The notes below the pieces were generated by a model, which was not told where the DNA came from, searched no databases, and saw only the letters and a program-made list of their open reading frames with translations. The position numbers were made by a program, and so were the translations under genes. Positions 34,048-44,285 of a stretch of DNA of 64,000 bases are shown here, one piece after another. The stretch lies in contig CATOSZ010000003.1 of assembly GCA_951812805.1 (NCBI GenBank), forward strand, positions 1,256,557 to 1,320,556, in the 5' to 3' direction. Position 1 is the first letter of the stretch. Every line of letters starts with the position of its first letter. The DNA comes from an uncultured Alphaproteobacteria bacterium. GTDB lineage: Bacteria > Pseudomonadota > Alphaproteobacteria > GCA-2731375.

Positions 34048-35211
34048 CCAGTCGACATTGATGTCAACTCGCGGTTGGATTCCCTTGCTGGCTGATTTCT
34101 GACTCAATTGTGGTGATTCGGAAGAGGGGGATCACCATGGGTCGGGGTATTGCCTTGCGCGAGGATTTCGATGCGGCGGCGTTGCGACGTCTGGCCAAGG
34201 GATCGAGGGATGCTAAACAGATCCGGCGCTTGCTTTCGCTTGCTGTGATCTACGAGGGCGGGAGTCGGACGGAGGCCGCGCGGACGGGGGACGTCGGCCT
34301 TCAGGTGATCCGTGACTGGGTGCTGCGTTTCAACGCGGAGGGCCCGGCCGGCCTGATCGACCGCAAGGCGCCGGGCGCGGCGAAGAAACTGGACCCGGCG
34401 CAACGGGACGCCTTGGCGGCCCGGGTGGAAGCGGGACCGGATCCGGCGCGCGACGGCGTCATGCGCTGGCGGCTAGCGGATCTGGTCGACTGGATCGGCG
34501 AGAGCTTCGCGATCACGCTCGACCAGCGGACGGTGAGCCGGGAGCTGAAGGCGATGGGCTTCGCCAGGATGACGATGCGGCCGCGCCATCACGCCCAGGA
34601 GCCGGGGGTGATCGAGGACTTCAAAAAAAATTCCCCGAGCTGGTCGCGCGGGCTCGCAAAGCACTCCCCGACGGCACCGGGATAGAGATCTGGTGGCAGG
34701 ATGAAACCCGCGTCGGACAGAAGAACAAGCATGCCCGGCGCTGGGCCCGGCGCGGCACACGGCCACGCACCCCGCACGATCAGCGCACCAAGTCGGCCTA
34801 TATCTTCGGCGCCATCTGCCCCGAGCGCGGCACCGGCGCCGCCATCGTCCAGCAACGCTGCAACACCGCCGCCATGCAGCAGCATCTGGAGGAAATCTCC
34901 GTCCAGGTTCAACCCGGAGCCCATGCCTTGATGCTGCTCGACCGGGCCGGCTGGCACACCACGAAACGGCTCGACGTCCCGGCCAACATAACCCTCCTGC
35001 CGCTGCCGCCGAGATCGCCCGAACTCAATCCTGCCGAGAACGTCTGGCAGTACATCCGAAACAACTGGCTCTCCGACATCGTCTTCGAAGACCAGGACGA
35101 CATCACCGATCATTGCTGCAAGGCCTGGAACAACCTCATCGCACAGCCGGACAGAATCAAATCCATCGGACGAAGATCATGGGCCATCGGGTTCTGATCA
35201 TTGTCGATTGG
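34048..35211 (+). mobile_element. IS630-type insertion sequence
   Basis: About 1164 bp, bounded by imperfect inverted repeats CCAGTCGACATTGAT (left) and CCAATCGACAATGAT (complement of the right end). TA flanks both sides (34046-34047, 35212-35213), the normal IS630 target duplication. The transposase needs a -1 frameshift. The right end lies 135 bp upstream of the CtrA-like response regulator, so it may disturb that promoter. Confidence 0.85.
34137..35197 (+). CDS. IS630-type transposase, made by -1 frameshift on an A8 run
   Basis: Frame A (34137-34685) holds the helix-turn-helix region (AARTGDVGLQVIRDWVLRF, LDQRTVSRELKAMGF). The DDE domain is in the -1 frame: WWQDETR, LLDRAGWHTTK and PRSPELNPAENVWQ to a TGA at 35197. 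The switch lies at A8, 34623-34630 (TTC AAA AAA AAT in frame A). Slipping back one base gives FKKKFPELV. IS630 relatives are known that use such shifts, but an assembly indel would look the same. GAGGGGG before the ATG supports the start. Confidence 0.8.
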
Positions 35212-35346
35212 TATAACACCCGTTGCCTAGCGTTAACGGAAAATAAAGTTTATAGTCTTAAATATCGTCTCGTAACGATCTCAGATACCACCGAGCGCCC
35301 GACGGCCAACGACGGGAATGAAAGGTGGAGGGAAAGCGAGGATAGC

Positions 35347-36042
35347 ATGCAGATACTCCTGATCGAGGACGAACATGTGGTGGCGGAGATGATCCGCCTG
35401 ACGCTGGAACGAGAAGGCCACGAGGTCACCATCGCAGATCTCGGCGAGGCCGCCATCGCGCTCGCGCAATGCCGACAGTTCGATATCGCCGTTCTCGACC
35501 TCGATTTGCCGGATCTCCCCGGCGGCGAGGTGTTGGCGCGCCTGCGAACCGAGGGGAACAAGCTGCCGACACTGGTGCTGTCCGGCGCCGCGGATCTCGA
35601 GGCCCGCGTCGATATGCTGCAGGCCGGCGCCGACGACTTTCTCACCAAACCCTTCGACAGCCGTGAACTGATCGCCCGCCTGAACGCCATCCAGCGCCGG
35701 GCCTGGCGGCGCCCACCGTCCCTGATCGAGATCGGCGGCCTGACGGTCGATATGGACGGCCAGTGCGCCCGCGTCGACGGGACGGAAATCCCGCTGACGG
35801 CGAAGGAATACGGCGTGCTCGAACTGCTGGCGCAACGCAAGGGCGGCACGGTCGCCAAGGAAGCCTTCCTGGTTCACCTTTATGGCCAGATGGACGTGCC
35901 CGGCATCAAGATCATCGACGTCTTCGTCTGCAAGCTGCGCCGCAAGCTGGCCGAAACTCCGGGCGTCGGCGTCGAAATCGACACGATCTGGAGCCGTGGC
36001 TACCTGCTGCGCGAAACCGAGGCCGCCGCCGAAGTGGCATAG
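35347..36042 (+). CDS. CtrA-like OmpR-family response regulator
   Basis: 231 residues. The receiver has the acidic pair IEDE, the phosphorylated Asp in VLDLDLPD (D51) and LTKPFD. The C-terminal winged helix carries TAKEYGVLELL, HLYGQMD and KIIDVFVCKLRRKL, ending RGYLLRE, which is the CtrA signature region almost unchanged. CtrA controls cell-cycle and motility genes in alphaproteobacteria; this copy could be the main CtrA or a paralogue. GAGG lies before the ATG. It converges on a hybrid kinase gene with 14 bp between stops, which suggests but does not prove a signalling partnership. Confidence 0.85.
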   Translation: MQILLIEDEHVVAEMIRLTLEREGHEVTIADLGEAAIALAQCRQFDIAVLDLDLPDLPGGEVLARLRTEGNKLPTLVLSGAADLEARVDMLQAGADDFLTKPFDSRELIARLNAIQRRAWRRPPSLIEIGGLTVDMDGQCARVDGTEIPLTAKEYGVLELLAQRKGGTVAKEAFLVHLYGQMDVPGIKIIDVFVCKLRRKLAETPGVGVEIDTIWSRGYLLRETEAAAEVA

Positions 36043-36056
36043 GACGGCGCTCGAAC

Positions 36057-38573
36057 CTAACGCGGCCTTTTTCTGGCCTGATCGAGAGCCTCCGCCAATT
36101 CGGCGCGCTGGAACGGTTTGTTCAGGAGGATGTTCTCGGAGTCGACGAAACCGTTGCGCCGGGACGCCTCGTCCGGATAGCCCGACATGAAGACGACCGG
36201 CAAGCTTGGAAAGCGGGCGCGGACTTCGTCGGCGAATTCGGGACCGCTCATGCCGCCCGGCAGCACGACGTCCGAAAGAACGATGTCGACCTCTGTCCCA
36301 CTCGCCAGGATATCTCGCGCCGTCGCGGCATCGGCCGCGTCGAGTGTGCGGTAATCGAGGCGCTCCAGCATCGCGACGGCCATCGCCCGGACATCGGCAT
36401 CGTCTTCGATGACGAGGACGATCTGCCCCGTCCCCATCACCGTCGTCGGCGCGTCGTCGCTGTCCTGCGCGATCACATTTCGTTCCCGCGGCAGGTAGAT
36501 GTGCACCGTCGTACCCTGCCCGACTTCGCTGTAGATCGAGACGTGACCGCCCGATTGCTTGGCGAAGCCATAGACCATGGAGAGGCCGAGGCCACTGCCC
36601 CGACCGACTTCCTTCGTCGTGTAAAACGGTTCGAACACCCGCTCTCGTACGTTCGCCGTCATCCCATGACCGCTGTCGCTGACCGAAAGCAGCACATAGT
36701 CCCCGGGCACCACTTCGATTTGCTGCGCGGCGTCGCTATCGTCGATGCGAAGATTGCGACATTCGATGGTCAACGTTCCACCCGACGGCATCGCGTCCCG
36801 GGCGTTCACCGCCAGGTTGAGCAAGGCGTTCTCGGTCTGCCCCGCGTCCGCGAACACCGGCCAGAGATCCGCCGGCGTCCTGATGCCGATTTCGACCGTC
36901 TCTCCGAGGGTCCGGCCCAGGAGTTCGGACATCTCCCCGACCAGGACGCCCATGTCGAAGCCGCGAGCATCGAGCGGCTGCTGGCGGGAAAAGGCGAGAA
37001 GGCGCCGGGTCAGTTCGGCGCCGCGGCCGGACGACCTGAGAATGGCCCCGACCAAACTCCGATCCGTGCCGTCCTGGGCGGCGAGAAGCTCCGCGTTCCC
37101 GTGAATGATCGCCAGCAAATTGTTGAAGTCGTGGGCGACACCGCCGGTCAACTGACCGATGGCATCCATTTTCTGGGCTTGCTGGAGCCGTTCTTCCAAC
37201 TCCCGGTTCTCGGTGACGTTCAGGGCGATGACGCCCAGGCCGTCCGGCGGACCGCTGCGATCCGACCAGAGGGGAAACTTGATGATGATTTCGTCCTGGC
37301 GAACGCCCAGTTCCTCCGGCCAGGAATAGTCGGTCCGCATCACCTCACCGCTTTCGAGAACCATACGGTCCTCGGCGGCCGCAGCCTCGGCGACGGGCCT
37401 CGACAGGATATCGAAGAAGGTCTTGTCCAGAACCTCCGCCGCACTTTTGCCGTGCAGGCGTTCGAAGGCGGGATTGACCAGGGTAAAGCGTCCCTCCCGG
37501 TCTTTCAGGCAGAGGGCGACGGGGAGGTTTTCCACGACCGCGTCGAGCATTTCCTGCCGGCCGCGCAGTTCGGCTTCCACGGCGCGCATCTGACTGACGT
37601 CGCTCCCGGAGCCCCGGTACCCGAGAAAATCACCATCGTCGTCGAAGACGGGAACACCACTCGAACTCAGCCAACGCGGCTCGATCCCGTCGCCTACCCG
37701 GTAGTAGACGAAATCCCGGAACGGCTCGTGGCGACGCAAGGTCTGCAAGTGCGCCTCCCAGACGTCTGCATCGTAGCCAGGCCCGAGAATGTCCTCGCGC
37801 GTCTTGCCGTAATGCCATTCGGGCGGCACGCCGACGATTTGTGCCACGTTGGGCGACATGTACGTGAACCGAAGTTCCGCATCCATTTCCCAAAACCAAT
37901 CGGCGGAAGAATTGGCGAAGTCGCGCAGCCGGCTCTCGCTTTCCCTGAGGCTGTCGATGGCGACGACGAGCTCTTCGGTCCTTGCCGCGACGTGCCCTTC
38001 CATCTGGTCGCGCGCGTCTTGCAGGGCCTGGCGTGCGGCCATGTGCTCGGTGATGTCGATGCGAACACCGATGGTGCCGCCGTCGGCGATTTTGCGCTCG
38101 TAGACCTGCAATTGTCGGCCGTCGGGGAAGACCTGATCCAGGGGCCGGCCCGGATTGCGAAAGGCGTGAAGGCGCTCCGCGATCCAGGTCTCCGGGTCGT
38201 CGAGGGCTTCGGGATGCTGGCCCCGCGCGACCGCGGCCCGCGCAAGGTCTTCGATATGGGTGCCGGGCACCATAAGGTCGGCGACCAACGGATGCAGTTC
38301 CAGGTACCGGGTATTGCAGAGGGCGATCCGCTCATCGGCGTCGAAGATTACCAGGCCGTCGTTCAGCGTTTCGAGTGCACCCCTGAGAACCGCATGATGG
38401 CGGCGCGTCAACGCCTCCTCGAGGCGGAGCCCTTCGACGGCAGACGCGTCGTCGCGCAGCGCACGGTAACGTGACAACTCGGCGTCACGTTCGGTGAGTT
38501 GTATCTCCAACTCGCGAATACGCTGAACGAGATCGTCCTTCGTTTCGCCATTGTTCCGCGTCGGATCGTCCAT
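36057..38573 (-). CDS. Hybrid sensor histidine kinase with three PAS domains and a receiver
   Basis: 838 residues, no membrane segment seen, so a cytosolic sensor. It has a coiled N-terminus, PAS1 (about 60-180, ETLNDGLVIFDADERI), PAS2 (about 220-330, SADWFWEMDAELRFTYMSPN) and PAS3 (about 340-455, ENLPVALCLKDREGRF). The HisKA box GGVAHDFNNLL has the phosphorylated His near 481, followed by an HATPase with NARDAMP and GSGLGLSMVYG. A C-terminal receiver has Asp in VLSDVVLP near 768. The ATG at 38573 was chosen because longer starts fall inside the IS21 end 42 bp upstream. The ligands of the PAS domains are unknown. Confidence 0.88.
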   Translation of the reverse strand: MDDPTRNNGETKDDLVQRIRELEIQLTERDAELSRYRALRDDASAVEGLRLEEALTRRHHAVLRGALETLNDGLVIFDADERIALCNTRYLELHPLVADLMVPGTHIEDLARAAVARGQHPEALDDPETWIAERLHAFRNPGRPLDQVFPDGRQLQVYERKIADGGTIGVRIDITEHMAARQALQDARDQMEGHVAARTEELVVAIDSLRESESRLRDFANSSADWFWEMDAELRFTYMSPNVAQIVGVPPEWHYGKTREDILGPGYDADVWEAHLQTLRRHEPFRDFVYYRVGDGIEPRWLSSSGVPVFDDDGDFLGYRGSGSDVSQMRAVEAELRGRQEMLDAVVENLPVALCLKDREGRFTLVNPAFERLHGKSAAEVLDKTFFDILSRPVAEAAAAEDRMVLESGEVMRTDYSWPEELGVRQDEIIIKFPLWSDRSGPPDGLGVIALNVTENRELEERLQQAQKMDAIGQLTGGVAHDFNNLLAIIHGNAELLAAQDGTDRSLVGAILRSSGRGAELTRRLLAFSRQQPLDARGFDMGVLVGEMSELLGRTLGETVEIGIRTPADLWPVFADAGQTENALLNLAVNARDAMPSGGTLTIECRNLRIDDSDAAQQIEVVPGDYVLLSVSDSGHGMTANVRERVFEPFYTTKEVGRGSGLGLSMVYGFAKQSGGHVSIYSEVGQGTTVHIYLPRERNVIAQDSDDAPTTVMGTGQIVLVIEDDADVRAMAVAMLERLDYRTLDAADAATARDILASGTEVDIVLSDVVLPGGMSGPEFADEVRARFPSLPVVFMSGYPDEASRRNGFVDSENILLNKPFQRAELAEALDQARKRPR

Positions 38574-38730
38574 CACACAACGATACCCCATTTGCGTACC
38601 GTGGCATGCACCGGTGTGAATCGGCATGCAAAACTGACCCACTTTGGTGGGTTATGAGCGGTAAGAATTGACCCACCTGGAACGCTAGCATCCGCACGGA
38701 ACAGTGCGGAGGAAAGAGCAGGTGGTATTG

Positions 38731-40230
38731 ATGGAAAGCGTATTGAAGATCCGACGTTGGATATTACGGGAGGGTCGGAGTATCCGATCTGTATCTCGTC
38801 AGACTGGTTTGTCGCGGAACACGATTAAGAAGTATCTGAAGGACGGCGATCCACCGAGCTATCAGCGGCGCGTTTCACCCGTCCGGCGTAAGCTTAGCGA
38901 TGGCTTCGCCAGCCGGCTTCGGGCGCTCTTTGAGCAGGACCTGGGGCGCCCGCGCCGTGAGCGCCGGACGGCCAAGAAGCTTTATGAGCAGCTTGTGTCG
39001 GAAGGCTATAGCGGATCCTACTCGACGGTTCAGAGGTTTGTCCGCGACCTGAAGCGTTCTGGCGCCGGATCGGGGGATGCGTTCATTCCGTTGCACTTTA
39101 CGGCAGGTGACGCGCTCCAGTTTGACTGGAGCACGGAATACGCTGTCCTGGGCGGTGTCGAGCAGAAGGTAAAGGTTGCCCACTTCCGCCTATGTCATAG
39201 CCGCAAGCCCTTTGTTGTTGCCTATCCCAGCGAATCTCAGGAGATGGTGCTGGACGCCTTTGCACGGGCGATGTCTTTCTATGGCGGCGTACCGCGCCGG
39301 GTGATCATCGACAACCCCAAGACGATGGTAACCTATGTTTCGCGCTCTAAGGACCGTGTGTTCCATCCGCGCTTTCTGGCGTTGATGAACCACTATGTGA
39401 TGGAACCGGTTGCTTGCACACCCGCGGCGGGGTGGGAGAAGGGTCAGATTGAGAACCAGGTTGGGTTCCTGCGGGGACAGCTGTTTGCGCCCAAGCCCGC
39501 CTTTGACGATCTGGATGCGCTGAACGGCTGGTTGCGTCTGCGCTGCGAGGAATCGGCGAATCGCGCCCACCCCGAACAATCGGATCGCAAGATCTCGGAC
39601 GTGTTCGCAGACGAGTGCGCCGAACTGCGTCCCCTGGGCCGGGCTTTTGACGGCTATGTTGAGAAGGCCGCTCGTGTCCGCTCTACCTGTCTGGTCCAAT
39701 ATGCCACCAATCGCTATAGCGTCCCCTCCCGGTTCGCCGGGGAGCTTGTCTCTCTGCGCGCCTATGCGGACCGGATCGTGGTTGTGTCAGGGCAGAATGT
39801 GATTGCCGAGCACAAGCGCCGCTTTACCCGCAACGCCAGCTATTTCGAGCCCTGGCATTACCTGCCCCTACTCGACCGCAAGCCCGGCGCGCTGAGAGAT
39901 GGCGCGCCCTTTGTGGGTTGGCAATTGCCTGAGGCGATGCACCGGGTCAGGGCGCATTACATGGCCGGCAAAGGCGGGGACCGGGAGTTTGTCGATCTGC
40001 TCCTGCTGGCCCAGGATCACGGGATCGAGGTGGTCGAGATAGCCTGTGAACTGGCCGTGGAGCAGAACACGCTGCGCCTTCCGGCCATCATCAATCTGAT
40101 CAACCAACTGGTGGAGCCGGTCATCGCGCCATGGGGCGAGAGCCACGCCTATCCGCAACTGACCTTGCGGCCCGAAGCGGACTGCAAGCGCTATGAGACG
40201 CTGTGCGTTGCCGGGGAGGCCGTCGCATGA
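38731..40230 (+). CDS. istA: IS21-type transposase IstA
   Basis: 499 residues. An N-terminal helix-turn-helix ([21 protein letters not shown]) precedes the DDE integrase core: Asp in [12 protein letters not shown], Asp in VIIDNPKT and Glu in [18 protein letters not shown]-terminal DNA-binding part contains [10 protein letters not shown]. The ATG at 38731 is preceded by GGAGGAAAG at moderate distance; GTG 38704 is open too. The stop overlaps istB by ATGA, so both proteins are made in a fixed ratio. Confidence 0.93.
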   Translation: MESVLKIRRWILREGRSIRSVSRQTGLSRNTIKKYLKDGDPPSYQRRVSPVRRKLSDGFASRLRALFEQDLGRPRRERRTAKKLYEQLVSEGYSGSYSTVQRFVRDLKRSGAGSGDAFIPLHFTAGDALQFDWSTEYAVLGGVEQKVKVAHFRLCHSRKPFVVAYPSESQEMVLDAFARAMSFYGGVPRRVIIDNPKTMVTYVSRSKDRVFHPRFLALMNHYVMEPVACTPAAGWEKGQIENQVGFLRGQLFAPKPAFDDLDALNGWLRLRCEESANRAHPEQSDRKISDVFADECAELRPLGRAFDGYVEKAARVRSTCLVQYATNRYSVPSRFAGELVSLRAYADRIVVVSGQNVIAEHKRRFTRNASYFEPWHYLPLLDRKPGALRDGAPFVGWQLPEAMHRVRAHYMAGKGGDREFVDLLLLAQDHGIEVVEIACELAVEQNTLRLPAIINLINQLVEPVIAPWGESHAYPQLTLRPEADCKRYETLCVAGEAVA

Positions 40231-40958
40231 AAGCTTTGATAGACCAACTGATCGCCCTGAGGCTGTATGGAATGGCGGCTTGCGCCGAAGCTTTGCTGGC
40301 CGCGCGCAAGCCGCCAAGTCTGACCACTGCGATAAAGCAACTGATCGACGCCGAGACTGTAGAGCGCCGGGTGCGCTCTATCCAGCACCAAATGCGGGCC
40401 TCGAAGTTCCCCCACCATAAGGACTTCGCCACTTTCGATTACGGCCTAGCCGCCGTCACCCAAGCGCAAATCGACCCCTTCTGCTCAGGGCAGTTCACCC
40501 AGGAGGCCCACAACCTCATTCTGGTGGGCGGAACCGGTACGGGCAAAACCCACATCGCCATTGCTCTGGGGACGCTGTTGATCAATCAGGGAAAGAAGGT
40601 CCGTTTCTTCAACGCCGTCGATCTGATCAATGCGCTGATCAAGGAACAAGCCGAAGGCAACGCCGGCAAGATCATCCGGCAACTGACGGCCATGGATTGC
40701 GTCATCATCGACGAACTGGGCTATATCCCATTCCCCAAATCCGGCGGTGCGCTCTTGTTCCACCTGATCAGCAAACTCTATGAGAAGACCAGCGTCATCA
40801 TCACCACCAATCTGGAGTTCGGGGAATGGGTCTCCGTCTTCGGAGATGCAAAAATGACAACCGCGTTGCTGGATCGTGTAACGCATCACTGCGCAATCAT
40901 CGAAACAGGCAACATGTCTTACCGCTTCGCACAAAGCAAACAGCGACGACAAAAGTAG
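40227..40958 (+). CDS. istB: IS21-type helper ATPase IstB
   Basis: 243 residues, AAA+ family like DnaC. The Walker A loop is GGTGTGKTH, Walker B VIIDELGY and the sensor region ITTNLEF; an arginine near [10 protein letters not shown] ends the protein. IstB selects target DNA and activates IstA. It is coupled to istA by the ATGA overlap at 40227-40230. A strong hairpin follows 15 bp after the stop. Confidence 0.93.
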   Translation: MKALIDQLIALRLYGMAACAEALLAARKPPSLTTAIKQLIDAETVERRVRSIQHQMRASKFPHHKDFATFDYGLAAVTQAQIDPFCSGQFTQEAHNLILVGGTGTGKTHIAIALGTLLINQGKKVRFFNAVDLINALIKEQAEGNAGKIIRQLTAMDCVIIDELGYIPFPKSGGALLFHLISKLYEKTSVIITTNLEFGEWVSVFGDAKMTTALLDRVTHHCAIIETGNMSYRFAQSKQRRQK

Positions 40959-40973
40959 CCGCCCTGTAAGCAA

Positions 40974-41018
40974 AGCCCCAGGCTGATCCGCTATATGGAG
41001 CCAATCAGCCTGGGGGCT
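40974..41018 (+). terminator. Stem-loop terminator after istB
   Basis: AGCCCCAGGCTGAT pairs with ATCAGCCTGGGGGCT (one bulged G) around a loop of about 16 bases, followed by TTTC. Position just after istB and the strong GC stem fit an intrinsic terminator, although the U-tract is short. Confidence 0.6.
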
Positions 41019-41413
41019 TTCATCGCAAAGGCGGGCAAATCAAAACGGGTCCTGTACAGATTGTTCTGCAAAAGGGGTTTCGTAGCTGGGGCACAAGTCC
41101 GGGCCGATGGGGTGGATGAGCTGCCTCCGGCTGGTCCGGGCTCTCGCGATCGAAATCCATGAGGACTGGCTGGATGCCAACCGCTAGCTCAACATGATCC
41201 ATCTCAAGGAGAGCAAAAGCGAACGCATCCAGAAAGCCGCCTGACGGCGGCTCGGCATGCCTGGCGCTCCGAGCAATCGAAATCTCCGCGCCAGGCATGC
41301 CGGTGGCCCTCATCGGCAGCCATGACAAACTTGCAGAACAGTCTGGACACTACTTCAAAAGCTCATTGCCACTTCAAGAACCCCACCTGATCCCCACGTT
41401 CCGCCGCCGGCCC

Positions 41414-41520
41414 GGTTGTCCCGGTGGGCCCACAGGCCCCTCCCACGCGGCTTCGCTCCGCGTAACGCAAAGCGCTACACGAAGCCGCGCGGGGCCCTCC
41501 CGTGGACTACCGGGACAACC
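41414..41520. repeat. Imperfect long inverted repeat inside the IS21 right part
   Basis: About 42 bases (41414-41455, beginning GGTTGTCCCGG and ending CGGCTTCG) pair imperfectly with 41480-41520. A 24-base centre contains short GCG repeats. The rest of 41019-41530 shows no gene that I can support. It may be a small decayed insertion or a structure belonging to the IS. Confidence 0.5.
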
Positions 41521-41590
41521 TCCGTCGAAGCAAGGGGGGGGGGTCAATTTTGCACGCCGATAGGGGGTCAGAATTAAATGCTGATTGACA

Positions 41591-42908
41591 GGCTGGACCC
41601 TCGGCTTCCCTACTATCCGTCGCATATATGGACGTCAGTCCCGAAGCCACATGGGACAAGGCATCATCGGGGTCGATGGACACCGCTTGACGGGCGACCG
41701 CGACGGCCTCTTCGCGGTCGGCGATCGGATCATCGGACCAACCGTATGTGGCACCGAGGATCAGCGCATAAGTAAGCCAACTGTGGGCCTGGGCGCTTCG
41801 TGGGTCCTGGCGAATGGCGGTGCGCAATAGAGGCATGGCCTCGAGTACGCCTTCCTTGTCCACCCCTCCCAAGAGGGCCCGGGCCCGCAGCAAATTGTCC
41901 CAGGAGGATAGTTGTGTCGCCGACAACTTAGCGGAACGTTCCGTCTCCGCCTGTACAGAGCGGGGGGGCAACGGCCGAGACTATGGCCGCCGCGACCTCA
42001 TCCTGCAGTGCGAAGATATCAGTCAATTCACCGTCAAACCGGTCGGCCCATAGAAGCGTGTTGGTGGCGCCCGTGATCAACTGTGCCGTAACACGAACCC
42101 TGTTGCCGGCCTTCCTGACACTGCCCTCGACGATATAGCGTGCCTTCAATTCCTTCGCGACCACCTTGAGGTCCTTCGCGCCCGCCTTGTAAACAAAGGT
42201 GGAATTACGGGCGATGACGAGAAATTCTCGGAAGCGGGACAATTCGGTAATGATGTCCTCCGTGATCCCATCTGAAAAATACTCTTGCTCGGGATCGCCG
42301 GACATATTGTCGAACGGCAGGACGGCGATCGAAGGTTTGTCGATCAGTGTCGGTTCCACTCCCGAGACCGATGCCGGCCCGCCCACGGCGCTCCAGTGCC
42401 AAACTCTGAGGGGATTCACAATGTTCTTCAGCTCGCGCTCGCCGCCATCCACAAAATCGAGGTCCAGCCGGCCGCGCACCTGGCGTATCACGTCGTCGGA
42501 GACGCATATGCCATCCGGTTCCGCTTCGCCTTCCAGGCGTGCGGCGATGTTGACGCCATCACCGTGGATATCGTCACCGTCGACCACGACGTCGCCGAGG
42601 TTGATGCCAATGCGGACGTGGATGCGGGCATCTTCAGGGACGGGTGCATTACGCGCGATCATGGCACGCTGAATGGCGACGGCACACTCGACCGCCGCGA
42701 CCGCACTCGGGAACTCGACGAGGCGACTGTCGCCGGCAGTGCCGACGAGGCGTCCGCCAAACGCCTCCGTCGTTGGGTCCCAAAGCTCCGACCTGTGAAC
42801 CCGCATGGCTGTGAGGGTGCCGGACTCATCCGCCGAGATCAGGCGGCTATAGCCAACGACATCGGCCGCCAGGATGGCTGCGAGCCTATGCTGGGTTCTC
42901 CCATTCAT
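41591..42908 (-). pseudogene. Adenylate/guanylate cyclase-TolB-TPR protein, frameshifted and truncated by IS21
   Basis: From ATG 42908 the protein has a class III cyclase domain (LAAILAADVVGYSRL, VRIGINLGDVVVDGDDIHGDGVNIAARLE), then a TolB-like segment (IAVLPFDNMSGDPEQEYFSDGITEDI). At a G7 run on the plus strand (41962-41968) the frame changes. Removing one base joins VSAVAP to RSVQAETERSAKL and TPR repeats (SAQAHSWLTYALILG). After REAEGPA the IS21 end begins and the remaining C-terminus is gone; no other half lies beyond the IS. The intact paralogue at 54310-56070 shows what is missing. Confidence 0.85.
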
Positions 42909-43123
42909 GGGATCAGTCTAGCGAAGGCGCGGCCCCGCTCAAGGTGCCCTCTCGGCGATGATCAAACGGCGGACTGATGATCAGGCGCGATTTCCGGAGA
43001 GGGCGATCAGTCGCCTGAACGGCCAACGTGATGGACGGCCCCGGCAGCGCACCTTGCGGTCGAACAATTCGAAGCCAATTTATTTGAATGAATACACAGT
43101 CGCTCGGCGGGGAGGGCCGCGGG

Positions 43124-44254
43124 ATGGACGTTCAGATTTATGTCTTGGCGCTGCCGATAGTCCTGTTCGTGGTTCTTTCTCGCTTCGCCTGGCATGCGCC
43201 GCCCTGGGGCGGCATCGAAAGCGAGGTGTTCGAGGTCCGCCCCGACGACGTGGCGGACCTGTTTTTCTTTCTCGCCCGCGCGCGGCTCGATCAGCCGAAG
43301 CTTTGGCTGCGCGATGGGGACGACGAAGAGCATCTCCAGATTCAATGCGACGACGATTGGCTGCACCTCCACCTATGGGCCAACGACGACGGCGCGGCGG
43401 AACGCTTCGAGGCCGTCCTGGCGACCCTCGAGGTCGAGCCGGGCGGGAGGCCCGCCGACGGCGACAAGGCACGCTGGCTGCCGGTCTGGCGCCATGACCC
43501 CGGAGAGGTCGACCAGGTCGCCACCAGCCTACCCGCGCTGCTCGCGCTCGACGGTGAGGCCAGGCTCGAAGCCACGCTCGAGGCCGACGGCCGGGTGCTG
43601 GTCTGGGCCCGCGATCTCCGCGACGCCCTAGCGAGCGGCGCGCCGGTCGACGTCGTCCATCATGTCCGCGGCGCCAACAAGGACATCCACTTCTGGGACC
43701 CGAGGCGACGCGGCCTCTTCACCCCCCTCGTCATCCTCTTTCTCTGGCCCCTGCCCTTCGTCGCGGCGAACATCGCCGCCGGCTTCGCGGCCGCTGCGGC
43801 CGTCTATGCCGTGGCCTGGATTGCCCTGTTCCTCTACAGCTGGCATCGGCAGAAAAGTTTCCGCTTCTTGAAACTGCCCGCCCCGCTCTGGGTCCTGATG
43901 ATCGCGCCCCCGGTCGCGAGTATCCTCTTCCATGAGCCGCTCTATTTCCAGCTCATGCCGAGCCTCGTCGCCGCCCTCCTCCTCGCCGCCCTCGCGATCC
44001 ATCGGCTCCGCCGGCCGGATCCGTTGGCCCTCGCCCAGGATCTGGATACGCCGATTTCGAGCGCAGAGCGCGACATCGTCCGTCTTATCCGACCCATACT
44101 CATGACCGTGGCCGTGATAATGCTCATCCTCTCCGAAGCGGCACGCCACTGGCTGCCGCTGGATCTCTGGGTCTGGTATCTCGCCTACCTGCCGTTCTTC
44201 GTGTTGTCGGCCGGTGTGGTCGCGCTGCTCGTCTGGATCGGCTTCGACGCGTGA
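43124..44254 (+). CDS. Predicted inner-membrane protein of unknown function
   Basis: 376 residues. One N-terminal helix (YVLALPIVLFVVLSRFAW) anchors a soluble region of about 190 residues with many acidic residues. Six or so hydrophobic helices follow in the C-terminal half, for example LFTPLVILFLWPLPFVAANIA and LPFFVLSAGVVALLVWIG. GGGAGG at 8 bases decides ATG 43124 over 43088. No family recognised; the four central helices slightly resemble septation protein A (YciB/IspZ), but I would not rely on it. Confidence 0.7.
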   Translation: MDVQIYVLALPIVLFVVLSRFAWHAPPWGGIESEVFEVRPDDVADLFFFLARARLDQPKLWLRDGDDEEHLQIQCDDDWLHLHLWANDDGAAERFEAVLATLEVEPGGRPADGDKARWLPVWRHDPGEVDQVATSLPALLALDGEARLEATLEADGRVLVWARDLRDALASGAPVDVVHHVRGANKDIHFWDPRRRGLFTPLVILFLWPLPFVAANIAAGFAAAAAVYAVAWIALFLYSWHRQKSFRFLKLPAPLWVLMIAPPVASILFHEPLYFQLMPSLVAALLLAALAIHRLRRPDPLALAQDLDTPISSAERDIVRLIRPILMTVAVIMLILSEAARHWLPLDLWVWYLAYLPFFVLSAGVVALLVWIGFDA

Positions 44255-44285
44255 ACCGGCCGGCCGCGCACCCTTCATTCCACGG

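Larger units (their letters stand above)
38615..41590 (+). mobile_element. IS21-type insertion sequence
   Basis: About 2976 bp. The left end TGTGAATCGGCATGC matches the right end read backwards (TGTCAATCAGCATTT), and both ends carry inner TTGACCC-type repeats, as is usual for IS21. It encodes istA and istB. No target duplication is visible (left flank ends CACCGG, right flank begins GGCTGG), so ends may have been rearranged after insertion. The 570 bp between the istB terminator and the right end is longer than normal and holds an imperfect inverted repeat. Confidence 0.8.

Noticed and set aside
35763..38474. A 903-residue open plus-strand frame
   Set aside because: It begins inside the response regulator and is antisense to the hybrid kinase, whose domains are clear.
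41507..41971. A separate 154-residue gene
   Set aside because: It is the shifted continuation of the cyclase gene (TPR part) running into the IS21 end.
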